From an uncultured Sphingomonas sp. (GTDB taxonomy: Bacteria > Pseudomonadota > Alphaproteobacteria > Sphingomonadales > Sphingomonadaceae), in contig CADCVY010000093.1 of assembly GCA_902806275.1 (NCBI GenBank), forward strand, positions 1 through 45,655: a DNA stretch of 45,655 nucleotides, read 5' to 3'. A model generated the notes under the pieces. It ran no database searches, was not told where the DNA came from, and was given only the letters and a program-made list of their open reading frames with translations. A program made the translations under genes and the position numbers. Position 1 is the stretch's first letter; each line of letters starts with the position of its first letter. Shown here piece after piece: positions 33,104 to 41,339 of the stretch.

Positions 33104-33387
33104 CGAACTGTCTCTCTGCTTGCGATCTGCGGTGGGTCACGAAGGGCTTCAATTTGCGCCGCCGTCTGCGCGCCGCCGTCGGTGACGATTTGCTCCAGAA
33201 TGCGGACGCGTTGCTCGAGCTCGGTGCTGCGTGAGGCATATTGGGCGGCTTTCTCCGCAGCCATACTTGCTTCCACATCCAGCTTCTTCTCCCGCAAGCG
33301 GAAGTATCGGTTGGCGATGATCATCAGCAATATGACGGGTAGTCCAATCACGATCAGCGCAAGAAAGACTTGTCCGGGCCCGATCAT
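33100..33387 (-). CDS. Small membrane coiled-coil protein of the psp locus (2)
   Basis: A 95-residue protein. One N-terminal membrane helix (VFLALIVIGLPVILLMIIA, about residues 7-25) is followed by a basic RYFRLREKK junction. The coiled-coil tail has RVRILEQIVTDGGAQTAAQI at residues 60-79. The tail is the same type as in the neighbouring small proteins. The ATG overlaps the upstream stop as ATGA, and its own stop overlaps the next start in the same way. I do not recognise the family outside this context. The motif resembles the end of PspB (IERIMT). Confidence 0.75.
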   Translation of the reverse strand: MIGPGQVFLALIVIGLPVILLMIIANRYFRLREKKLDVEASMAAEKAAQYASRSTELEQRVRILEQIVTDGGAQTAAQIEALRDPPQIASRETVR

Positions 33388-33713
33388 GCACGGCCTGCCG
33401 TGTCATAGGAGAGATTCTCGATCTCCTTGGCCAGCCGCGATGGCTCGTCGGTGACGATCCGCTCGATGGTCTCGAGCCGGTCCTTGACCGAGCCGAGCTC
33501 GGCGCGGAGCTGGGCGTTCTCTCCGGTCAGCAGCTTGATCCGCTCCATCGACTCGCGGTCGGTCTTCGGGTGCAGCGGCTGGCCCCAGCTGGTCTCCAGG
33601 GGGTAGCCGTTCTTGATCTTCATCCAGGTGGTGAACACCCAGCCGCCGACACTGACCGCGACGATCAAGGCGATCATCGGAAACAGTTCGGCGATCTTGT
33701 CCAAGTTTTCCAT
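33384..33713 (-). CDS. Small membrane coiled-coil protein of the psp locus (3)
   Basis: A 109-residue protein. An N-terminal membrane helix (FPMIALIVAVSVGGWVFTTW, residues 11-30) is followed by a Pro-rich linker (GYPLETSWGQPLHPK), then a coiled coil. The tail RLETIERIVTDEPSRLAKEI (79-98) matches PspB and the two downstream proteins. The layout, one helix plus cytoplasmic coil, is like PspB but longer. It lies 12 nt after pspC and its stop overlaps the next ATG by ATGA. No family name can be given. Confidence 0.75.
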   Translation of the reverse strand: MENLDKIAELFPMIALIVAVSVGGWVFTTWMKIKNGYPLETSWGQPLHPKTDRESMERIKLLTGENAQLRAELGSVKDRLETIERIVTDEPSRLAKEIENLSYDTAGRA

Positions 33714-33725
33714 CTCTCGGGTCCC

Positions 33726-34169
33726 CTAACGCAATTGATCGATTTCGCGGGCGAGCGAGCGGTTCTCGGTCGTCACATAGCTTTCGATGTCGGCCAGGCG
33801 GCGATCGACGTCGCGGAATCGCGAGCGGATGTCGGCGGCGGTGCGGGTCGGCGACGCGCGCACGCCCTGCCAGAACTGCCGTTCCTCCCTGTTGGCCATT
33901 TCAAGCGCGTGCGGCTTCTTGGGCGTCACGAAGCCGGCGATGAAGTAGAAGGGCAGGACCGACCCGCCGCTCATGAACACGGTGGCCAGGAAGCACACCC
34001 GCACCAAGTTGACGTCGAAGCCGGTGTAGTCGGCAATGCCGGCGCACACACCCATAAGCTTGCCGTTGGTCTTGTCGCGGTAGAAGCGGGTCCGGCTGGC
34101 CGCCTGCTCACCAACGTAGCGGTCGTCGCGGGCACGGTCGGGGTAACGGTCGTAGCGTTCGTCAGCCAT
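33726..34169 (-). CDS. pspC: PspC-domain envelope stress protein
   Basis: A 147-residue protein. The central PspC domain (RDKTNGKLMGVCAGIADYTG, then FLATVFMSGGSVLPFYFIAGFV) has amphipathic and membrane parts. A cytoplasmic tail follows, with RRLADIESYVTTENRSLAREI and a final DQLR. That tail has the same coil motif as its downstream neighbours, and E. coli PspC lacks it as I recall. In enterobacteria PspB and PspC bind PspA at a stressed membrane. The N-terminal ~25 residues are unusually Arg/Tyr/Asp-rich (ERYDRYPDRARDDRY). It begins 1 nt after pspB. Confidence 0.9.
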   Translation of the reverse strand: MADERYDRYPDRARDDRYVGEQAASRTRFYRDKTNGKLMGVCAGIADYTGFDVNLVRVCFLATVFMSGGSVLPFYFIAGFVTPKKPHALEMANREERQFWQGVRASPTRTAADIRSRFRDVDRRLADIESYVTTENRSLAREIDQLR

Positions 34170-34170
34170 C

Positions 34171-34452
34171 TTACTCTCCGTCCGCCAGCAGGCGCTGGCT
34201 GTCGCGGCCCGGCATGCATTGCTGGCGCCAGTTGGGGTTCTCCGCGGTCATGATCCGCTCGATGGTGCACAGCCGGTCGTCCAGCCGGCGCGCAGCATCG
34301 TGGAGGTCGTCGAGCAGCTTCTCGTCGGAATAGGTGAGCGTTTTCGCCTGCTTCCATTTGGTCATGTAGTGGAAGATCAGCCACGGCAGGCCGATGAACA
34401 ATGTGATGATGGCCAGTCCGCCCATCATCATCCCCATGATTTCTTCTTCCAT
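34171..34452 (-). CDS. pspB: PspB-like envelope stress protein
   Basis: A 93-residue protein. Its membrane helix (GLAIITLFIGLPWLIFHYMT, residues 12-31) is followed by a coiled coil with the PspB signature DRLCTIERIMTAENPNW at about 59-75. PspB normally ends soon after this. Here about 18 more residues follow (QQCMPGRDSQRLLADGE). It is 6 nt after pspA and 1 nt before pspC. PspB normally works with PspC in sensing membrane stress and recruiting PspA. Confidence 0.9.
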   Translation of the reverse strand: MEEEIMGMMMGGLAIITLFIGLPWLIFHYMTKWKQAKTLTYSDEKLLDDLHDAARRLDDRLCTIERIMTAENPNWRQQCMPGRDSQRLLADGE

Positions 34453-34458
34453 ATGTTT

Positions 34459-35127
34459 CTAATTCCCCTTGGCGCGCAGTGCGGCCTTCATCGCTTCCAG
34501 CTCGGCATCGACCGATTCGCTGGCCTTCAGTTCGGCAATTTCTTCTTCCAGGCTCTTGGGCCCGGTCATTCCCAGCGCGTCGGCGCGGCCCTCGGCGAAG
34601 TCGGCGCGGCGTTCGAGGATCTCGAACCGCGAGAACGCATCCTCGGTCCGGCTGCCGTTGAGCAGCTCGCGCGCCCGGCCCCTCGTCACGGCGCTCTCGA
34701 AGCGCGCAGCGATCGCGTTCTGCCGGGCGCGCGCCTCGCGCAGCTTGGCCTGCAGCTTCGAAATATCGACCTCGTAGCTTTTCAGCGTATCGTCGATGAC
34801 CTTGATCTCCTGCCGCAGACCGTCGCCCATGTCGGCGGCCTTCTGCCGTTCGACGAGGGCAGCCTTGGCAAGGTCCTCGCGGCCCTTGGACAGGGCCAGC
34901 TCGGCCTTTTCCGTCCAGCTGTTCCCCAGTTCATCGAGGCGGTTCATCGCGCGGCGCATCTCCTTGCCGTCGGCGATGCAGCGCGCGGCGCTGGCGCGCA
35001 CTTCAACCAGGGTCTCCTCCATTTCGAGGATAACCATGCGGATCATCTTGGCCGGATCTTCCGAGCGGTCGAGCAGCTCGGTGATGTTGGCGGCAAAGAT
35101 GTCCCGCGATCGGGAAAAGATGCTCAT
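34459..35127 (-). CDS. pspA: Phage shock protein A
   Basis: A 222-residue PspA/IM30 (ESCRT-III-like) protein. The N-terminal amphipathic helix MSIFSRSRDIFAANITELLD binds membranes. Long coiled helices follow (DPAKMIRMVILEMEETLVEV, and later RQEIKVIDDTLKSYEVDISK). It stabilises the inner membrane under stress and in enterobacteria inhibits PspF when unstressed. The length fits PspA and not Vipp1, which has a longer tail. It is the first gene of the minus-strand operon. A sigma54-type promoter lies at 35176-35191, divergent from pspF. Confidence 0.96.
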   Translation of the reverse strand: MSIFSRSRDIFAANITELLDRSEDPAKMIRMVILEMEETLVEVRASAARCIADGKEMRRAMNRLDELGNSWTEKAELALSKGREDLAKAALVERQKAADMGDGLRQEIKVIDDTLKSYEVDISKLQAKLREARARQNAIAARFESAVTRGRARELLNGSRTEDAFSRFEILERRADFAEGRADALGMTGPKSLEEEIAELKASESVDAELEAMKAALRAKGN

Positions 35128-35175
35128 TCAGTTACTCCGGTATGCGAACTGGGCCCTGTACTTGCCCGAATACCA

Positions 35176-35191
35176 TTCAAGACCCGTGCCA
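35176..35191 (-). promoter_or_regulatory. Putative sigma54 promoter of the pspA operon
   Basis: On the minus strand TGGCACG-N4-TTGAA matches the sigma54 consensus TGGCACG-N4-TTGCW apart from A in place of C at -12. It is 49 nt before the pspA ATG. Its location suits PspF control. The GG of the -24 box is intact. The GC of -12 is GA, so strength is uncertain. Inverted copies of CTTGCCCG (35161-35168 and 35207-35214) flank it. Confidence 0.55.
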
Positions 35192-35294
35192 GTTTCACGG
35201 AACATACGGGCAAGCGGGAAAACAGCCGTCAACGGTCGGGTTCGCCAAGAAAATCGCTTGCCAAATGGTGGGATTCACCACCAACTTCTCGCGC

Positions 35295-36359
35295 ATGGAG
35301 CGTAGCGACAGTTTCATCGGACAGAGCTTCCCCTTCCTTGACGCGGTCGAGCGGGCGAGCCGGGCCGCGACGCTCAACCGCCCGGTGCTGGTGATCGGCG
35401 AGCGCGGCACAGGCAAGGAACTGATCGCCGAGCGGCTCCACCATCTTTCCTCGCGCTGGGCCGGACCGCTGATCGTCATGAATTGCGCGGCGCTCCCTGA
35501 GAACCTGATCGAAGCCGAGCTGTTCGGCCATGAGGCGGGCAGCTTCACCGGCGCCGCCAAGACCCGCCACGGCCGGTTCGAGGAGGCCGACGGCGGCACC
35601 CTGTTCCTCGACGAACTCGGCACCCTGTCGATGCCGGCCCAGGACCGCCTGCTGCGGGCCACCGAATACGGGGAGATCACGCGCATCGGCGCATCGAAGC
35701 CGATCTCGGTGGACGTGCGGATCGTCGCTGCGACCAACGAGAACCTTCCGGCCCAGGTCGAGAAAGGGAAGTTCCGCGCCGACCTGCTCGACCGCCTGTC
35801 GTTCGAGGTGATCACCTTGCCGCCGCTGCGGGTGCGCGAAGGCGACATTCCGATCCTCGCCGAGCATTTCGGGCGACGGATGTCGGTCGAGCTCGATTGG
35901 CCGAACTGGCCCGGGTTCAGCGCGCGAACGCTGGCCCAGCTCGAAGCGTTTCACTGGCCCGGCAACGTTCGCGAGTTGCGCAATACCGTCGAGCGCGCGG
36001 TGTACCGGCATGAGGACGCGGAGCGGCCGATTGACCATATTGTGTTCGACCCTTTCCACTCGCCGTGGGCACCTTCCGCCGCTTCGGTGGCAACCGCCCA
36101 AGCGCCTGTCGCGCAGCCGCCTGACCTGGAGCATTCGGAGCCGGCACAGGAACCCGCCCCGGCGGCGGCATTGGCTGCCGCACCGACCGGAACCAGCGAC
36201 CTGCGGGCCGCGGTGGCCAGCTTCGAGCGGCAGCTGCTCGAGGACGCGCTCGCGCGCAATCGCTTCAACCAGCGTGCCACGGCGTCGGCGCTGGGCTTAA
36301 GCTATGACCAGCTGCGCCATGCCTTGAAGCGTCACAAGCTGCTCGATGCCGCCGCCTGA
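35295..36359 (+). CDS. pspF: PspF-type sigma54 enhancer-binding regulator
   Basis: A 354-residue AAA+ activator without an N-terminal sensory domain, as in PspF. Walker A GERGTGKE is at 35-42. The sigma54-contacting loop reads GSFTGA (82-87) where the classic sequence is GAFTGA. Walker B is LFLDEL, with Asp106-Glu107. After an Ala/Pro-rich linker, a Fis-type HTH closes the protein (NRFNQRATASALGLSYDQLR). Activity is normally held off by PspA. The start at 35295 was chosen because MERSDSFIGQS is the PspF beginning. An ATG at 35268 is possible. It is divergent from pspA. Confidence 0.93.
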   Translation: MERSDSFIGQSFPFLDAVERASRAATLNRPVLVIGERGTGKELIAERLHHLSSRWAGPLIVMNCAALPENLIEAELFGHEAGSFTGAAKTRHGRFEEADGGTLFLDELGTLSMPAQDRLLRATEYGEITRIGASKPISVDVRIVAATNENLPAQVEKGKFRADLLDRLSFEVITLPPLRVREGDIPILAEHFGRRMSVELDWPNWPGFSARTLAQLEAFHWPGNVRELRNTVERAVYRHEDAERPIDHIVFDPFHSPWAPSAASVATAQAPVAQPPDLEHSEPAQEPAPAAALAAAPTGTSDLRAAVASFERQLLEDALARNRFNQRATASALGLSYDQLRHALKRHKLLDAAA

Positions 36360-36437
36360 CGATTGGTCGTTTGTCGAAAACGTCGTGTTCCCGACGCTTG
36401 GCAGGAGTAAACAGGACGGAGCATAAGGAGGATGACG

Positions 36438-36986
36438 ATGAAGCTCTACGTCCTTGCAGCCGCGGCGCTCCTGGCCGCCACTCCCACACAAGCCGGCGTA
36501 ATCACCGTTGCGGGCAGCCATGCAGGCTCCTGCTACGATGCCGCTCAGGCGCGCACGCCGACTCAGCAGGCGCTCGCCGTCTGCAACGAGGCACTCACGA
36601 CGCAGGCGCTCAGTCAGGACGATCGCCTGGCCACGCATGTGAACCGCGGTATCCTTCTCATGCTGTCCGAACGGCAATCGCTCGCGCTTGCCGATTACCA
36701 CGCGGCAATGGCCATCGACCCGCGCCATCCCGAGCCGTACCTTAACAAGAGCGTGCTGATCTTCGATGGCGACGGCAGCAATCAGGAGGCGGCCCAGCTC
36801 GCCGAAAAGGCATTGCAGCTGGGCACCAAGCGTCCGGGGATTGCCCTGTACGTCCTGGCGTTGGCCAAGGAGGACGCTGGGGACGTCGAGTCGGCTTACC
36901 GCGACCTCGTCCGATCCGCCGCGCTTGAACCCAAATGGGATCTCCCGCGGCAGCAGCTGCAGCGGTATCGCGCCAAGCAACGCTAG
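36438..36986 (+). CDS. Secreted TPR-repeat protein
   Basis: A 182-residue protein with a signal peptide (MKLYVLAAAALLAATPTQAG, about 20 residues). Two or three tetratricopeptide-like repeats follow, for example HVNRGILLMLSERQSLALAD and NQEAAQLAEKALQLG. TPRs mediate protein contacts, so it probably acts in a periplasmic complex, but the partner is unknown. The ATG at 36438 was chosen because AAGGAGG lies six bases upstream. The earlier ATG at 36432 abuts that site. It ends 11 nt before a 13-bp hairpin. Confidence 0.8.
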   Translation: MKLYVLAAAALLAATPTQAGVITVAGSHAGSCYDAAQARTPTQQALAVCNEALTTQALSQDDRLATHVNRGILLMLSERQSLALADYHAAMAIDPRHPEPYLNKSVLIFDGDGSNQEAAQLAEKALQLGTKRPGIALYVLALAKEDAGDVESAYRDLVRSAALEPKWDLPRQQLQRYRAKQR

Positions 36987-36997
36987 GCTTTGCCGGG

Positions 36998-37026
36998 TCA
37001 TCCGGCCGGCGGTGCCGGCCGGATGA
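36998..37026 (+). terminator. Hairpin after the TPR gene
   Basis: A perfect 13-bp inverted repeat TCATCCGGCCGGC / GCCGGCCGGATGA around a GGT loop, 11 nt after the stop. It has no strong T-tract. It may insulate sodB from the TPR gene. Confidence 0.65.
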
Positions 37027-37049
37027 TTCAATACCTGCTTCAACCGCAG

Positions 37050-37077
37050 TTGGAGTGGCGCCAGGGAACCCTATGTT
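37050..37077 (+). promoter_or_regulatory. Possible promoter for sodB
   Basis: TTGGAG (37050-37055) and TATGTT (37072-37077) with a 16-nt spacer are weak -35/-10 candidates 26 nt before the sodB ATG. This is a motif match only. Confidence 0.3.
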
Positions 37078-37103
37078 AGTCGCGAGACCAACAGGAGGAA
37101 TTC

Positions 37104-37712
37104 ATGGCCTTTATCCTGCCGCCGCTGCCCTACGACCGTTCAGCGCTTGCCCCCGTCATCGACGAGCAGACGATGACGCTGCACCATGGCAAACACCACC
37201 AGACCTACATCGACAATCTCAACAAGGCGGTGGATGCCGATCAGGGCCTGCAGGGCCGCGAGCTTCCCGAGATGCTGAGCACAGCGTCCTCGCTGCCCAA
37301 GGTCGTCCGCAACAACGGCGGTGGGCACTGGAACCACAGCTTCTTCTGGGAAACCATGCGCCCGGGCGGCGGACAGCCGCAGGGTGAGCTCAGCGATGCG
37401 ATCAACTCCAAATGGGGCTCGTTCGAGTCCTTCCAGGAAGCGTTCAATACCGCCGGCACCGGGCAGTTCGGGTCGGGCTGGGTGTGGCTGGTGGCGACGC
37501 CGTCCGGCCTGGAGGTCACCGCCACGCCCAACCAGGACAATCCGCTGATGGACGTCGCCGATGTCAAGGGCACGCCGATCCTCGGCAACGACGTCTGGGA
37601 ACACGCCTACTACCTGACCTACCAGAACCGCCGCGCCGATTACCTGAAGGCGTGGTGGCAGGTGGTGAACTGGGACAAAGCCGCCGAGCGGCTGGCGGGC
37701 GCGGCGCGCTAG
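37104..37712 (+). CDS. sodB: Superoxide dismutase, Fe/Mn family
   Basis: A 202-residue SOD converting superoxide to oxygen and peroxide. Metal ligands are His27, His79 ([11 protein letters not shown]), Asp164 and His168 ([10 protein letters not shown]). The outer-sphere Gln typical of FeSOD (in QVWNH) is replaced by Gly here, while NQDNPLM holds the Gln position of MnSOD. This points to Mn use or cambialistic behaviour, despite the usual sodB label. No signal peptide is present, so the protein is cytoplasmic. The start ATG follows AGGAGGAATTC. Confidence 0.93.
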   Translation: MAFILPPLPYDRSALAPVIDEQTMTLHHGKHHQTYIDNLNKAVDADQGLQGRELPEMLSTASSLPKVVRNNGGGHWNHSFFWETMRPGGGQPQGELSDAINSKWGSFESFQEAFNTAGTGQFGSGWVWLVATPSGLEVTATPNQDNPLMDVADVKGTPILGNDVWEHAYYLTYQNRRADYLKAWWQVVNWDKAAERLAGAAR

Positions 37713-37728
37713 GCCACGCCCGACCGTT

Positions 37729-38124
37729 TCAGGCGGTTGCCGGTTGCTGTCCAAGTGCCGCAGCCTGCAGCAGCGCGATGCCGGCAACCGCAGCCGCCTG
37801 AACGAGCACGAATGCGGTGCCGAGCGGCGTCGGCTGAAGCCACGGACCAGCTACGAGCACCAGACTGCCGACGACCCAGGCGACATTGGCCCCAACAACT
37901 ACCCGGGTAGGGCCTGCGCGGTCGGCGCGCTTTGCTGCCCACGCCACGACGAGGGCAAAGGGTAGCAACAAAATGCCGGCTTCGGTCAGCAGGAAGCGCG
38001 GCAATCCCAGTAAGTCCGACAACGGTTTGGCACCGGACGGCAGCAAGGCGCCCATGGCAGCGCAGGTCGCTGCGTCGAACCAGAGTAGGGGGCGAAGCTG
38101 GAAGGTGAGTTTTATGCTAATCAC
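37729..38124 (-). CDS. Four-helix membrane protein, uncharacterised
   Basis: A 131-residue protein with about four membrane helices (AATCAAMGALLP, AGILLLPFALVVAWA, RVVVGANVAWVVGSLVLVAG, GTAFVLVQAAAVAGIALLQA). I do not recognise its function. Similar small proteins with a LLGLP segment are, in my recall, common as hypothetical proteins in proteobacteria. It is divergent from the MmyB-type regulator gene, with 127 bp between, so it is a plausible target of that regulator. The downstream neighbour sodB is convergent, with 16 bp between. Confidence 0.7.
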   Translation of the reverse strand: MISIKLTFQLRPLLWFDAATCAAMGALLPSGAKPLSDLLGLPRFLLTEAGILLLPFALVVAWAAKRADRAGPTRVVVGANVAWVVGSLVLVAGPWLQPTPLGTAFVLVQAAAVAGIALLQAAALGQQPATA

Positions 38125-38251
38125 TCCATCTTCGATCGGGCGATCCGATCGCCGCTCGCCATTCTTGCCATCGGCTGCGCCCCGTCGATTACCGCACAGG
38201 TAATTGGACCGGGTCCGACCCTCGCTTAATTAGCCGTTCGAGGAGGAGCGC

Positions 38252-39042
38252 ATGCAGCCCCAGATCAGGCCCGTTGGCGAACAGCTCCGCGACTGGCGCC
38301 AACTGCGCCGCCGCAGTCAGATGGACCTAGCCCTCGAGGCGGAATCTCCACCCGCCACCTGAGCTTCATCGAAACGGGGCGCACCCGGCCCAGCCGAGAC
38401 ATGGTGCTTCTGCTGGCGGGTCAACTCGCGGTTCCCCTGCGCGAGCGCAACGCCATGTTGCTCGCCGCCGGCTTCGCGCCCGTTTACGGTGAGCGCAGCC
38501 TCAGCGATGCCGAATTGACTGCGGCGCGGAAGGCGATCGAGATCGTGCTTAGCGGGCATGAACCCTATCCCGCGCTTGCCATCGACCGGCACTGGAACCT
38601 GATCGCCGCCAACCGCGCGGCCGGCCCGCTGATCGCCTCGGCCGCGGCCGAGCTGCTTGAGCCACCGGTCAACGTTCTTCGGCTTAGCCTGCACCCGAAG
38701 GGCATCGCGCCGCTGATCGCCAACCTGGCCGAATGGCGCGCCCACATTCTCGAACGGCTGGAGCGACAGGTGGCCGCAACCGCGGACCGGTTGCTAGCCG
38801 AGTTGCTCGCCGAACTGAGCGGCTATCCGGTAGTCGAGGGCGCTGGCAGCAGGCACGAAATCGGTGACGTGCTTATCCCGCTACGGCTGGCCTCGCCGGT
38901 CGGCGAACTCAGCTTCCTGAGCACCACGATGGTGTTCGGCACGCCGATGGACGTCACGCTGTCCGAGCTTGCGATCGAGTCCTTCTTTCCGGCCGACGAG
39001 GTCACCGGCGAGCGGCTGCGCAGCCTGGCCGCTATTGCTTGA
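38252..39042 (+). pseudogene. XRE/MmyB-type regulator, frameshifted in the HTH region
   Basis: The gene begins well: AGGAGGAG lies at 38241-38248 and an ATG at 38252 gives an XRE helix-turn-helix (MQPQIRPVGEQLRDWRQLRR ... LALEAE). One base then seems to be missing at about 38342-38346, so the frame ends at a TGA after PPAT. In the +2 frame the protein continues as ISTRHLSFIETGRTRPSRDM and runs to 39042 as an MmyB-like ligand-binding domain (AIDRHWNLIAANRA). A single inserted base restores a ~263-residue regulator. Either the gene is inactive or the assembly has an error in the short A-run. Confidence 0.8.
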
Positions 39043-39793
39043 GGCGGTAGCCGGTGCGGAAAATCCACCAGATCGCGCCGAGGCAGGTCAGGAAAAAGGC
39101 GAAGGTCGCCGCGAGGCTGGTCGCGACCGGCACGTCGGCGGTGCCGAAGAAGGTCCAGCGGAAGCCGTTGATCAGGTACACGACGGGATTAAACAGGGTG
39201 ATCGTCCGCCATGGCTCGGGCAGCATCTCGATCGAATAAAACGCGCCGCCCAGGAACGTCAGCGGTGTGACGATTAGCAGCGGAATGATCTGAAGCTGCT
39301 CGAAACCCTTGGCCCAGATGCCGACGATGAAGCCGAACAGGCAAAAGGTCGCGGCAACCAGCAGCAGGTAGAGCAGCATCAGCACCGGATGCTCGACCCG
39401 CACGTCGACGAACAGATTGGCGGTAATCAGGATCACCAACGCGACGCTCATTGCCTTGGTCGCGGCAGCGCCGACATAGCCGATCACCGTTTCGATCGCC
39501 GACAACGGCGCCGACAGGATCTCGTAAATGGTGCCAGTGAAGCGCGGCATGTGGATGCCGAAGCTGGCGTTGAAGATGCTCTCGGTGAACAAGGACAGCA
39601 TCATCAGGCCGGGCACGATGAAGCTGCCGTAATCAATGCCGTTGATCTCGCTCATGCGGCTGCCGATCGCAGCCCCGAAGACGATGAAATAGAGCGAGGT
39701 GGTGATCACCGGCACCGCGAGCCCAGTCCACAGCGTGCGCCGGAAGCGATGCATCTCGAACTTGTAGATGGCCCAAATGCCCCGCCAGTTCAT
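39032..39793 (-). CDS. ABC-2 type transporter permease
   Basis: A 253-residue membrane protein with about six helices ([83 protein letters not shown], a C-terminal helix). The ABC-2 signature region [20 protein letters not shown] is clear. It pairs with the ATPase upstream, whose stop overlaps its ATG by ATGA. The start at 39793 gives [14 protein letters not shown]. Substrate is unknown: similar pairs export lipids, glycans or drugs. The stop lies 11 nt inside the end of the frameshifted regulator on the other strand. Confidence 0.9.
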   Translation of the reverse strand: MNWRGIWAIYKFEMHRFRRTLWTGLAVPVITTSLYFIVFGAAIGSRMSEINGIDYGSFIVPGLMMLSLFTESIFNASFGIHMPRFTGTIYEILSAPLSAIETVIGYVGAAATKAMSVALVILITANLFVDVRVEHPVLMLLYLLLVAATFCLFGFIVGIWAKGFEQLQIIPLLIVTPLTFLGGAFYSIEMLPEPWRTITLFNPVVYLINGFRWTFFGTADVPVATSLAATFAFFLTCLGAIWWIFRTGYRLKQ

Positions 39794-40728
39794 GCCGCGC
39801 TCCGCTGCTCGTGAACCAGGCTGACGAAGATATCCTCCAGGCTCGACTGCTTGGTGTCGAGGTCCTTGAAGGCGATGCCGGCGTCGCGCATCGCGGTCAG
39901 CAGCGAGGGGATGCCGGTCCGATCGGCCTTGGCGTCGAACTCGTAGGTCAGGGTCGCGCCCTCGTCGCTCAGCTGCGGGTTCCATTGCGCCAGCTCGGGC
40001 GGCACCGCAGCGAGCGGCTCAGTCAGCTGCAAGTGAAGGATCTTGCGGCCGAGCTTCTGCATTAGCGCCGTCTTCTCCTCGACCAGGATCAGCTCGCCCT
40101 TGTTGATGACGCCGACCCGGTCGGCCATCTCCTCCGCTTCCTCGATATAGTGGGTGGTGAGGATGATGGTGGTACCGCCCTCGCGCAGGCGGCGCACCAG
40201 CTCCCACATGTCGCGGCGCAGCTCAACGTCGACGCCGGCAGTCGGCTCGTCGAGGAACAGGATGTCGGGCTCGTGGGCGAGGGCCTTGGCGATCATCACG
40301 CGGCGCTTCATGCCGCCCGACAGGTCCTTGAGAATCGCCTTGCGCTTGTCCCATAATGACAGGTCCTTGAGGATCTGCTCGATGCGGGCCGGATCCGGTC
40401 GGCGGCCGAACAGCTCACGGCTGAAGCTGACGGTGTTGAGCAGCGGCTCGAACACATCCATGGTCAGTTCTTGGGGGACCAGGCCGATGCGGGTGCGCGC
40501 CTCGCGGAAGTGGCGCTGCCAGTTCTTGCCGTCGATCAGCACTTCGCCGTCCGTCGGTTTGACGATCCCGCAGACGATGCTGATCATGGTCGTCTTGCCG
40601 GCGCCGTTGGGGCCGAGCAGGGCAAAGATCTCGCCACGGCGGATATCGAGGTCGAGGCTCTTCAGGGCTTCGGTGCCGCTCGCATAGGCCTTGCGCAGGC
40701 GGCGAATGGAGAGGATCGGCTCGCTCAT
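39790..40728 (-). CDS. ABC transporter ATPase subunit
   Basis: A 312-residue ABC ATPase. Walker A GPNGAGKT is at 39-46, the signature LSGGM at 136-140 and Walker B LFLDEP at 157-162. The Q-loop is VPQE. A C-terminal extension of about 90 residues ([16 protein letters not shown] onwards) is of the DrrA/YadG kind. With the ABC-2 permease it forms an exporter. It overlaps yciB and the permease by ATGA on both sides, so the three are coupled. The start at 40728 ([13 protein letters not shown]) is the first reasonable one. Confidence 0.93.
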   Translation of the reverse strand: MSEPILSIRRLRKAYASGTEALKSLDLDIRRGEIFALLGPNGAGKTTMISIVCGIVKPTDGEVLIDGKNWQRHFREARTRIGLVPQELTMDVFEPLLNTVSFSRELFGRRPDPARIEQILKDLSLWDKRKAILKDLSGGMKRRVMIAKALAHEPDILFLDEPTAGVDVELRRDMWELVRRLREGGTTIILTTHYIEEAEEMADRVGVINKGELILVEEKTALMQKLGRKILHLQLTEPLAAVPPELAQWNPQLSDEGATLTYEFDAKADRTGIPSLLTAMRDAGIAFKDLDTKQSSLEDIFVSLVHEQRSAA

Positions 40729-41339
40729 TCTACCGGCCCCGGCTCGACGGGCTGCGCGTCTTCGCGCATCAGCCCGTGTTTCAGCAGCATCGGGACGTTT
40801 GCCGCGGCAAACAGGAAGGTGAGGGGCAGCGCGCCCCACAATTTGAAGCCGACCCAGAAGCCCGTCGAACTGTTGCGCCAGACCAGTTCATTGAGGACGG
40901 CCATGAAGGCGAAGAACAGCGCCCAGTTCCGGGTCAGCTTGAGCCAGCCGCGCTCGTCCAGACCCGGGTAGGTACTGCCAAGCACGCGCTTCAGCAGCGG
41001 CCGGCCGGTGGCCAATCCGAACGCCAGCAGCGCTGCGACTAGCACGTAATAGACGGTCGGCTTCATCTTGATGAAGGTCTCGTTCTGCAGCCAGATCGTC
41101 AGGCCGCCGAGGACCACGACCATAAGCCCCGAGAACCAGAGCAAAGGCGAGATGGAGCGGTGGCGGAGCGCCGAGTAGATCATTGCGGCGACCATCGCGA
41201 TCATGAAGGCGCCGGTAGCAACGAAAATCTTCATCACCTGCGGCACGGGCGCGAGGAAGTTGACCAGGAAGAAGACCAGCAGGGGGCCGAGGTCGATCAG
41301 CAGCTTGGCGGCACCCTGCGGCTCGGCCTTGGTACTCAC
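40725..41339 (-). CDS. yciB: Inner-membrane septation protein YciB/IspZ family
   Basis: A 204-residue inner-membrane protein with about five helices. Features of the family include [17 protein letters not shown] near the start, [15 protein letters not shown] in the middle, and [20 protein letters not shown] with ELVW. YciB (IspZ) influences cell-envelope synthesis and septation in E. coli, with a role not fully defined. The start is GTG at 41339, overlapping the ftsY stop as GTGA. It overlaps the ABC ATPase start by ATGA. A Pro/Glu-rich tail ends it. Confidence 0.93.
   Translation of the reverse strand: MSTKAEPQGAAKLLIDLGPLLVFFLVNFLAPVPQVMKIFVATGAFMIAMVAAMIYSALRHRSISPLLWFSGLMVVVLGGLTIWLQNETFIKMKPTVYYVLVAALLAFGLATGRPLLKRVLGSTYPGLDERGWLKLTRNWALFFAFMAVLNELVWRNSSTGFWVGFKLWGALPLTFLFAAANVPMLLKHGLMREDAQPVEPGPVE

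Noticed and set aside
38341-38364. Programmed frameshift in the MmyB-type regulator
   Set aside because: No slippery heptamer or downstream structure is apparent. A simple one-base loss in a short A-run explains it.
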